Positions 7,127 to 14,000 of a stretch of DNA of 23,313 bases are shown piece after piece. Below the pieces are notes generated by a model. That model ran no database searches, was not told the origin of the DNA, and saw nothing but the letters and a program-made list of their open reading frames with translations. The position numbers and the translations under genes are program-made. This DNA comes from a bacterium. GTDB lineage: Bacteria > Planctomycetota > J058 > JAJDCP01. Location: contig JAUIEM010000125.1 of the NCBI GenBank assembly GCA_030428695.1, forward strand, positions 1 to 23,313. The letters run 5' to 3'. Numbering within the stretch: position 1 is the stretch's first letter; each line of letters opens with the position of its first letter.

Positions 7127-8482
7127 GTGGTCTGGGGATTCCCGAACCGCTGCAGCTGCGGCGCGCGCATCCGCGCGCGCGACAAGTTCTGCGCCTACTG
7201 CGGCGAGCGGCAGGAACCCCGGACCCCGACCGCCGAGCGCACCTGCGGCGCCTGCTCCGCGCCGATGGCCGGGAAGTGGCTGTTCTGCCCGGAGTGCGGG
7301 ACCCGGCGCGACGTCGACGTGATGAAGAGCGGCTACGACGGCGAGCACGTCCACCTGACCGACTTCAAGCACGCGCTGCGCATCCTCCTGCTGACCGACC
7401 TGCACATCACCGAGGGCGCGAGCTCGCCGACGCTGGTCGGCAAGCTGACGCACACCAACCGCTGCTTCGCGAAGATCCTCGAGACCTTCGACGGCAGCTT
7501 CGACCAGCTGTTGATCACCGGAGACGTCGTCGACCGGGCGAGCGTCGGCGAGCTCGACGCGTTCTTCTCGATCCTCTCCGCCCACCATCTGCTGTACAAG
7601 ACCACCCTGATCCCGGGCAACCACGACCTCGTCCTCAAGGGCAAGAAGCGCACGAACCTCGAGCACTTCGACGAGGTGCTCGGGAAGCTCCCCGGCCACC
7701 CGCGCGAGGGCGACGGCTTCCCCTTCATCCGCCATCTCGGCAACCAGGTCGTCGCGGTCGGCCTCGACTCGACCGGCGTCTGCCGGGGCGGGCGGCGCGC
7801 GACGCAGCTCTTGCTCAACGGGCGCGGGAAGGTCGACGACGAGCAGCTCGAGCGGCTCGAGGGCGAGCTCCGGCGCATCCCTTCGGACGTGCTGAAGATC
7901 GTGATGACGCACCACCGGATCAACCAGATGCCGAAGACCCACGGCATCTGGAAACGGCTGAAGACGACGGTCGTCGACGGCTGGTTGATGAGCCTGGTCG
8001 GAGCCGAGCGGCTCAAGGAGATCCTGACCACCTCCGACAACGTCCTGCTCGTCCACGGCCACCACCACGTCGAGCACGTCGACTTCCCGCGCAAGGGCGG
8101 GCTGCTCGCGACCGTCGGTCTGCCCTCGAGCACGCATCCGGACAAGTTCGACGGCGTCTTCAAGCTGTTCATGCTGGTCGTCCAGCCCGACTGGCTGCAC
8201 ATCCTGCGGGTCGCCTACGACGGCCTCGACGCGCTGCGCCCCGACCTGCTCGACCACCTGCGCCTGGTGCGCAGCTTCGAGCTCAAGCGCGGGCGCACCC
8301 CCGAGGCGGTGCGCCGGGTGCTCGCGAAGTCCGGCTTCCAGCGCGACAAGAGCGAGTCCGACCTGCTCGGACGCTGGGCGACCGGCGGCTTCGACCCCGA
8401 GATCGCGGCGATCCTGCGGCGGCCGAACTTCCTGCGCAGCGCCGAAGACCGCAACCTCTTGCGGGCGGCACAGTTGATCTGA
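7127..8482 (+). CDS. Calcineurin-like metallophosphoesterase with double zinc-ribbon N-terminus
   Basis: This 451-residue protein starts at GTG 7127, six bases after AGGAGG (7115-7120). An upstream in-frame ATG at 7058 lacks such a site. Residues 9-25 (CSCG…FCAYCG) and 40-57 (CGAC…FCPECG) are two treble-clef zinc-ribbon knuckles with four cysteines each. The phosphoesterase domain follows, with DLH (91-93), GDVVD (132-136), GNHD (164-167), THH (261-263) and GHHH (311-314). These are the five metal-binding blocks of the two-metal calcineurin-like fold, all present, so it is probably an active phosphodiesterase or nuclease. The C-terminal about 100 residues are helical and basic. No signal peptide is seen, so it is cytoplasmic. 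Its gene diverges from xseA across 175 bases. The zinc ribbons suggest nucleic-acid or protein binding, but the substrate is unknown. Confidence 0.9.
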   Translation: MVWGFPNRCSCGARIRARDKFCAYCGERQEPRTPTAERTCGACSAPMAGKWLFCPECGTRRDVDVMKSGYDGEHVHLTDFKHALRILLLTDLHITEGASSPTLVGKLTHTNRCFAKILETFDGSFDQLLITGDVVDRASVGELDAFFSILSAHHLLYKTTLIPGNHDLVLKGKKRTNLEHFDEVLGKLPGHPREGDGFPFIRHLGNQVVAVGLDSTGVCRGGRRATQLLLNGRGKVDDEQLERLEGELRRIPSDVLKIVMTHHRINQMPKTHGIWKRLKTTVVDGWLMSLVGAERLKEILTTSDNVLLVHGHHHVEHVDFPRKGGLLATVGLPSSTHPDKFDGVFKLFMLVVQPDWLHILRVAYDGLDALRPDLLDHLRLVRSFELKRGRTPEAVRRVLAKSGFQRDKSESDLLGRWATGGFDPEIAAILRRPNFLRSAEDRNLLRAAQLI

Positions 8483-8490
8483 CGGTTGCC

Positions 8491-8519
8491 TTGTCCATCC
8501 GGGCCGGGTCCTCTACCCT
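8491..8519 (+). promoter_or_regulatory. Possible weak promoter before the cytochrome gene
   Basis: TTGTCC (8491-8496), a 17-base gap and TACCCT (8514-8519) lie in the 67-base gap before the cytochrome gene. The spacing fits a housekeeping promoter, but only 4 of 6 and 3 of 6 positions match consensus, so confidence is low. Confidence 0.25.
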
Positions 8520-8549
8520 GCGTGGTTTGATCCCCGCCGGAGGAGCTCC

Positions 8550-9731
8550 GTGTCCCGACGCAAGAAGCTGCTGATCCTGTTCGCCGCGGTCGGAGTCGCC
8601 GGAGGGATCGGCTGGTGGTTCGGCAAGGACCACATCCTGCCCGAGAGCTCCCCCTTCACCCGCGGCCAGGCCCTCGCCCGCTCGGCGGGCTGCCTGGCCT
8701 GTCACGGGCTCGAGCAGGGCGGCGCGCCGAATCCGACGCCGACCGAGCACGGCAACGTGCTGCCGGCCCTGGCCGCGAGCCGGGCCTCGGCGGAGGTGCT
8801 CGGGCAGTGGATCGCCGCCGGCATCAGCGACGCGCGCGCCGCCTCGGAGGCCGACGCCGCGCGCCGGGCCGAGGAGCTCGTGCGGATGCCGGCCTACGCG
8901 GACGTGCTCGACGCCGAAGAGCAGGCCGACCTGGTCGCCTACCTGCTCCTCCTGCGCGAGCACAGCGAGGGGGAGGAGTGGGCCGAGGCGGAACAGCTCG
9001 CCCGCGCCCACGCCTGCTTCGACTGCCACGGGCCCTTCGGCCAGGGGGGCGTGGAGAACCCCGGCTCCCTGAAGGGCTACATCCCCGGCTTCTTCGGCAC
9101 CGACTTCGACCTGCTGACGCGGGACGGGAACGAGACGGATGTGCTCGAGTGGATCCGCGACGGCGCCGCCGCCGCCTTCCTCGCCCAGGGCATCGGGCCG
9201 ATCGAGCCGGCGGTCTGGTTCACCGACGCGCAGACGGTCAAGATGCCGGCCTTCGGGGAGTTCCTCGACGAGGAAGAGCTCGCGCTCCTCACCGACTACG
9301 TGCTGCACCTGCGCTCCCTCGGTCCGCTCGACGCCGCGGCGATCGAGGCGCGCTTCGCGCCGCCCGCGCCGGTCGTCGCGCCCGAGGAGGAGCTCGACTT
9401 CGTCAGCCAGGTGCTGCCGATCCTGCGCGACGCCTGCCTCGACTGCCACCGCGCCGGCAAGGCGCGCAGCGACTACCGCATCGACACCCGCGAGCGGACC
9501 TTCGCCGGCGGCTCCCTCAGCGCCGCCCACGGGGACCAGGCGATCGTGCCGGGGGAGCCGGAGAGCAGCCGCTGGGTGTGGATGATCAAGGCGACCGAGG
9601 ACGACTACGTGCGCGACGTCTACCCGATGCCGCCCGACGAGCCCCTGCGCGACGAGGAGATCGCGATCCTCGAGCGCTGGATCGCCGAGGGCGCGGTCTG
9701 GCCCGAGGGCGTGAAGGTGCGCTTCGAGTAG
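8550..9731 (+). CDS. Membrane-anchored tri-heme c-type cytochrome with planctomycete-type C domain
   Basis: This 393-residue protein starts at GTG 8550 behind GGAGGAG (8539-8545). Residues 7-24 form an uncleaved signal anchor after the basic MSRRKK. Three heme c sites are visible: CLACH (48-52), CFDCH (156-160) and CLDCH (296-300). Each is followed by a plausible distal methionine: RMPAY (Met113), KMPAF (Met232) and YPMPP (Met360). The first two modules are ordinary class I cytochrome c domains. The third (ILRDACLDCHRAGKARSDYR, then IVPGEPESS, then PMPPDEPL near the end) has the pattern of the planctomycete cytochrome C (PSCyt1) domain. It is likely a periplasmic electron carrier facing outward from the inner membrane. 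No oxidase or reductase subunit is adjacent, so the partner is unknown. Confidence 0.9.
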   Translation: MSRRKKLLILFAAVGVAGGIGWWFGKDHILPESSPFTRGQALARSAGCLACHGLEQGGAPNPTPTEHGNVLPALAASRASAEVLGQWIAAGISDARAASEADAARRAEELVRMPAYADVLDAEEQADLVAYLLLLREHSEGEEWAEAEQLARAHACFDCHGPFGQGGVENPGSLKGYIPGFFGTDFDLLTRDGNETDVLEWIRDGAAAAFLAQGIGPIEPAVWFTDAQTVKMPAFGEFLDEEELALLTDYVLHLRSLGPLDAAAIEARFAPPAPVVAPEEELDFVSQVLPILRDACLDCHRAGKARSDYRIDTRERTFAGGSLSAAHGDQAIVPGEPESSRWVWMIKATEDDYVRDVYPMPPDEPLRDEEIAILERWIAEGAVWPEGVKVRFE

Positions 9732-9739
9732 GGGGACCC

Positions 9740-10276
9740 GTGGACAAGCAGGACTTCGAGGAGCTCTTCACTGAAGCCGTTGTGTCCCCGTTGTCTTCTA
9801 TGGGGTGGATCCGTCCACGCAACAGTCGCAGCCTCTATCTCGAGTCTGGTACGCAACAACTTGCCTTTTCTCGAGGAGGTGGGAGATTGTCATTGCCGGG
9901 GTCCATCTCCAAGATCCTTGCCTTTCGGCACAGTTTCCTTCGCACCTCAGACGGTGAGCTCCCCCACAAACAGCCCAAGCTTCCAGAGGAGTACCCTTGG
10001 TTTGCAGACCCTTTCAAGCTCTACTGCCAGGGTCCCAGGGAGTGGCGATACAACCCCAAGAAGCACATGTCGCTGCCCTACAAGAGGTACACTTTTTCGA
10101 AGCGTCCGGCGTTTGTGGTGCGGTCTGACCTCTCCAGGATGCTGGAGGCGTTGGTCACACGCTACATACCCTGGTGTGGGTCGATAACAGCCGGCGACGC
10201 CTTGGCGCAGATCTCCAGCGATACAAGCTGGATCGCACGACAATGGTGCGAAGACTATCGCGCACGCGCCTCATGA
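9740..10276 (+). CDS. Hypothetical protein in lower-GC DNA
   Basis: From GTG 9740, eight bases after the cytochrome stop and preceded by GGGGGA, 178 codons remain open. The protein begins MDKQDFEELFTEAVVSPLSS, followed by GWIRPRNSRSLYLESGTQQLAFSRGGG and a RHSFLR motif near residue 65. This layout loosely recalls small DUF4304-like proteins (lf…v.p.L…GF.r…ly), but I cannot confirm a family. There is no signal peptide, membrane segment or catalytic signature. A hand count of 9781-9840 gives 57% G+C against 73% for 9661-9720 in the cytochrome gene, and codon choice is much less GC-biased. The gene has probably been acquired or is under relaxed selection. It sits beside the hairpin-rich non-coding stretch. 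Coding status is probable because the frame stays open despite ordinary composition. Confidence 0.6.
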   Translation: MDKQDFEELFTEAVVSPLSSMGWIRPRNSRSLYLESGTQQLAFSRGGGRLSLPGSISKILAFRHSFLRTSDGELPHKQPKLPEEYPWFADPFKLYCQGPREWRYNPKKHMSLPYKRYTFSKRPAFVVRSDLSRMLEALVTRYIPWCGSITAGDALAQISSDTSWIARQWCEDYRARAS

Positions 10277-10322
10277 CGAAGTCGGCTGTCGTGTAAGGGT
10301 GCGGTCTACTCGCGCCCGCAGG

Positions 10323-10345
10323 AGGGGGTGTAGACCCCACCCCCT
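10323..10345. repeat. REP-like hairpin (GTAGGGG family)
   Basis: AGGGGGTG (10323-10330) pairs perfectly with CACCCCCT (10338-10345) around the loop TAGACCC. It is followed by AC, giving the CCCCCTAC end also seen in the two elements near 21537-21611. It probably belongs to the same palindromic repeat family, though the left arm differs in detail. Confidence 0.5.
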
Positions 10346-10454
10346 ACACCTACAAGCAGAAGCCGATCGGACTTTCGCGTCCGGGAAAACACCGTAGCGC
10401 ACACCGGTCCCCGGGGAACGAGGTGTTTGTTGGCTTGTTGATGCCCCCCTGTGA

Positions 10455-10476
10455 GTCCCCCGGTGGGGGACCACCG
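10455..10476. repeat. Two overlapping, mutually exclusive hairpins
   Basis: GTCCCCC (10455-10461) pairs with GGGGGAC (10465-10471). Alternatively CGGTGG (10461-10466) pairs with CCACCG (10471-10476) around GGGA, a GNRA-type tetraloop on the plus strand. The two stems share bases, so only one can form at a time. Confidence 0.45.
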
Positions 10477-10535
10477 TGTAGGGAGCAACACTGTCGGAGG
10501 TTGGGCGACCATCGCCCTGATTGCGCCACCTCCTC

Positions 10536-10568
10536 GGTCTCCTCTCCTCGTTCCTCGGAGAAGAGACC
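10536..10568. repeat. Hairpin A with shared apical sequence
   Basis: GGTCTC (10536-10541) pairs with GAGACC (10563-10568). After one C·A mismatch, TCTCC (10543-10547) pairs with GGAGA (10557-10561) around TCGTTCCTC. The apical 17 bases (10544-10560) are repeated with one change in the hairpin at 10628-10660. Confidence 0.55.
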
Positions 10569-10627
10569 TGCGGTGGTGTCGCAAACAGGGCTGCCGCCCA
10601 ACTCCTCTTGTGTAGTCTGCGGCCCTG

Positions 10628-10660
10628 GACCCACGCTCCTCGTGCCTCGGAGCGTGGGTC
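10628..10660. repeat. Hairpin B with shared apical sequence (12-bp perfect stem)
   Basis: GACCCACGCTCC (10628-10639) is exactly complementary to GGAGCGTGGGTC (10649-10660) around the 9-base loop TCGTGCCTC. The inner 17 bases (10636-10652) match 16 of 17 bases of hairpin A, while the outer stem is different but still fully paired. It could serve as a terminator for the minus-strand coiled-coil gene, but no T tract follows on either strand. Confidence 0.6.
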
Positions 10661-10728
10661 GGCGGGAACGTGTGCCAACGCCGTGCGACAAACCGACCGG
10701 ATCGACGTCAAGCACGCCGGCCGCCCCC

Positions 10729-11061
10729 CTATCCCTCGTCCCCCTCCTCCGCCGGCGCGGGCAGAGCCAGCCGGGAGGCGAACAGGGCGTCGACGTCCGG
10801 CGGCTCCTCGGCCTGGAGAGGCCGGTCGGACTTCGGGGTCTGCACCTCGAGCTTGTAGCGCTCCTGGAGCAGCGCGCCGACCTCGGCTTTGAGCTTGTCG
10901 ACCTCGCCCTCGAGCGCCAGCTCCGGGTTCCGCTGCAGATGCTTGCCCCGGGCGCACAGCTTGCGGACCTCGCGGTCGATCGCCCGCATCCGCCGGATCC
11001 GCCGCTCCCGGGCCGAGAGCACGCGCTCCTCCGGCTCGTCCTTCGTCGCTTCGTCAGCCAT
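10729..11061 (-). CDS. Small charged coiled-coil protein of unknown function
   Basis: This 110-residue, strongly charged protein begins MADEATKDEPEERVLSARER. A long helical, heptad-like middle (residues about 16-75, for example LEGEVDKLKAEVGALLQERY) predicts a coiled coil. The tail is acidic and proline-rich (LPAPAEEGDEG). There are no cysteine pairs and no membrane segment. GAGGGA (11065-11070) precedes the ATG by about 3-4 bases. It begins 37 bases after the giant kinase gene on the same strand, so it is likely co-transcribed and could be a partner or substrate of the kinase; that is inference only. I do not recognise a named family. Confidence 0.65.
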   Translation of the reverse strand: MADEATKDEPEERVLSARERRIRRMRAIDREVRKLCARGKHLQRNPELALEGEVDKLKAEVGALLQERYKLEVQTPKSDRPLQAEEPPDVDALFASRLALPAPAEEGDEG

Positions 11062-11098
11062 CGTTCCCTCGCTGCGCGGATTCTACATCGCCCGGCGC

Positions 11099-14000
11099 CT
11101 ACTCCGAAAGCTCGGCCGCCAGAGCCGCCGCCAGACGCGCCTCCGGGCGCTCCGGCGCGGCGCAGGCCGCGCAGGCGGCGAAGGCCGCGCGCGCCTCCTC
11201 GGCGTCCCCGAGGCTCCAGGCCCGCAGCCCGCGCAGGGCCTCGGCCTGGCAGCGGCGCGTGGCGCGGAAGGCGGCGGAAGGGACCGCATCGGCACGGGCG
11301 AGCAGCGCGTCGAAGCCGAGCTCGCCCCGAAGCCAGGCCAGGCGCGCGCCGGCCCAGCCGTCCGCGGCCGGGGCCTCGGCCCCGAGCGCCGCGCGCCAGA
11401 CGGCCGCCTCGGGGTCGCCGGCGGCCTCCGCGAGGATGCCCTCGGCCTCGGCCCGGGCCCCCGCGGCCAGGGCGGCGAGGGCGGCGGAGGCCGGCTCGCC
11501 TGCCGCGACGTACAGCTCCCGCGCGAGGTCGAGCCGGCCCTGCCGCCAGGCGAGGTCGGCGCGGCGCGGGGCGAGCAGGGCCGGGTCGAGGCCGAGCTCG
11601 GGGACCGCGGCGAAGACCTGCTCGGCGGCGTCGAGCTCGTCGCGCGCGGCGTACAGCTCGCCGAACAGCAGCAGCAGCCGGGCGAGGTTGCCGCGCGCCC
11701 CGGGCTCTCGGGGATCGAGCCGGTCCTGGTGGAACAGGCCGCGCTCGAGCACCGCCTCCGCCTTCTCGAAATCCCGGGCCTGCAGCGCCGCCTGGCCCGC
11801 CAGGCCGGCGGTGCGCGCGATGCGGAAGGCGATCGCGGGATGCCCGTCCATCGCCTCGAACATCGCCTCGCGCACCGCCAGCGCCTCCGCGGCCGCCTCC
11901 CCCGCCTGCTCCGGCCGCTCGAGCAGGAGCAGCAGGCTGCCGCGCTTGTGGCACAGGCGCGCGTGCTGGTCGGCGAGGGCCATGTCGGCGGGGCTGGCGG
12001 CGACCAGCGCGCGTTGCAGCGCCTGGGCCTCGCCGAGCAGCCCCTCGGCGCGCGCGTAGTCGCCCCCGCCGAGGAGCTGGTTGGCGAGGATGCGGCAGCC
12101 CTCGGCGTAGTAGTCCCGCAGCTCGGCGCTGGCGGGGAAGTCCGCCCGCAGCTCCCGCATGCGCGCGACGCAGGCCTCCGCCCGGGCCAAAGCCGACGGC
12201 CCGGAGCCCTCCCACTCGGCCAGCGTCAGCGCCCCGTGCAGGAAGTCGAGCTGCGCCCGCAGGTTGCCGGCGTCCGCATCGGCCAGGCGGCCGTAGCCCT
12301 CGACCGCAGCCCGCAGGGTCTCGAAGGCGCGGGGGTCGCCCGCGCTCTGCATCAGCTGGGCCTGGCGCTCCCGGGCGACGGCGAGGGAGCGCGCCAGGTA
12401 GAGGTTGTCCGGCTCCGCCTCGGCAGCCGGACTGCGCAGGTCCACCGCCGTCTCGACCAGCGCGGCGGCGCGGGCGTCCTCGCCGTCGATGGCGAGGGCC
12501 TCGGCGAGCAGCAGGCAGGAGGCGCTGAGGTCGTGGCGCGCGCGCGGATTCTCCGGCACCCGCTCGAACAGGGCGCGGTCGATGGCGAGGGCGGTCTCGA
12601 GCGCGACCCGCGCCGAGTCGAGCCGGCCGCGCCGCAGGTGCCAGCGGCCGAGGGCTCCGTGGGAGGCGGAGAGCTGGCGGCGCAGCAGGAAGGAGGTGGA
12701 GTCATCCGCGCTCAACCGCTCGCTCAGGGCCAGGGCCTCGCGCAGCAGCGGCCCGGCGGCCGCGCTCTCGCCGAGCTTCCACAGGGTCTCGCCGCACAGG
12801 CGCGCGGCCTGGGCCCGCAGGCGCGCGACGTTGACGTGGCTCGGGTCGATGCTGCCGAGGGTGCGCAGCAGCACGAGCGAGGACTCGAGCACCTCCCGCG
12901 ATTCCTCGACCGCGCCGGCGACCGCGAGCATCTCCCCGAGGTCGTTGCGGGCCGATGCGACGTACTGCCGGTAGTGCCAGTTCTCCGGGTTGCTGGCGAG
13001 GATCGCCTCGAGCGCCGCGAGCAGCCCCCGCGCCTCGCCGATCGCCCCGGCCGTCTCGCCCTGCTCGTAGCGCAGGCGCGCGGCCTTGAGCCCGAGCAGG
13101 CAGGCCTGCAGCCGCAGCTGGACGTTGCCCGGCAGCCGGGCGCGCGCGTCGGCGAGCAGCGTGTCGGCCGCGGCGAAGGTCGCCAGCGCCTCGCGGTGGC
13201 CGCCGGCATCGCCCTGGGCGGCGCCGAGGTTGGACAGTCCCTCGATCAGCTCGCGCAGGGCGGCGAGGTTGTCCGGGTCGCGCTGCCACGACGCGCGGGC
13301 GATCTCGACCGTGCGGGCGAAGTTGTCCCGGGCCGCGCCGAGCTCGCCGCGCAGCACCGCGACGGCGGCGGCGGTCTTGTACACCTGGGCGTGGATGCGC
13401 TGGACGCTCGCGTCGACGGTGTCCGCCGCGAGCATCCCGAGCTGCGGCAGCACCTGCTCGAGGTTCGCCTCGGCGGCGTCGAGGGCGCCGCGCAGGCGCT
13501 GGATCTCGGCGATGTGCAGGCAGGCCTGGACGAAGTCGAGGCGCAGCACCGGATCGGCGGGGGCGGCGGCGACCAGCTCGGCGTAGATCCCGCGCGCCTC
13601 TTCCGCCATCGCCAGCGCCCGCTCGAGGTCGCCGTCGACCAGGCGCTCGAGCAGCCCGATCTGCAGCAGGGTGAAGGCTGCGCCCTCGGAGCGCCCGCCC
13701 TCGTCGGCGCGGGCTTCCCGCAGCTCCTCCCAGCCGGCCAGGGCGATGTCGAGCAGCTCGCGGGCGACGCGCTGGGAGTGGGCGTCCCCGAGCTCGTGGG
13801 TCAGCCGGCCCTGGACCTTGTCGGCCAGGGCGTTGAGCGCCCCCTCGGCGATGTGTCCGCGGCGCTCGGCCCAGGCGATCTGCTGGGCGAGCCGCCGCGC
13901 CCCGTCCTCGAGCTGGCGGTTCTGCTCGGCGACCTCCCGCTCCCGGGCCCGCAGCTCGGCGACGGTGCGGCTCTGCAGCCAGTAGGCGAGGCCGAGCCCG

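Larger units (their letters stand above)
10277..10728. other. 452-base hairpin-rich non-coding region
   Basis: This gap lies between the convergent 3' ends of the lower-GC gene and the coiled-coil protein gene. No frame in it looks like a protein. It contains at least four stem-loops (10323-10345, 10455-10476, 10536-10568, 10628-10660) and a weaker one with ACACC (10401-10405) paired to GGTGT (10422-10426). The density of hairpins suggests repeated elements, terminators for both genes, or a structured RNA. Confidence 0.6.

Noticed and set aside
6952..7185. Upstream extension of xseA
   Set aside because: Adds 78 residues unlike the family and overlaps the start of the divergent phosphoesterase gene.
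10306..10584. 92-codon minus-strand frame in the hairpin region
   Set aside because: It passes through several hairpins, and no ribosome-binding site or family pattern is visible.
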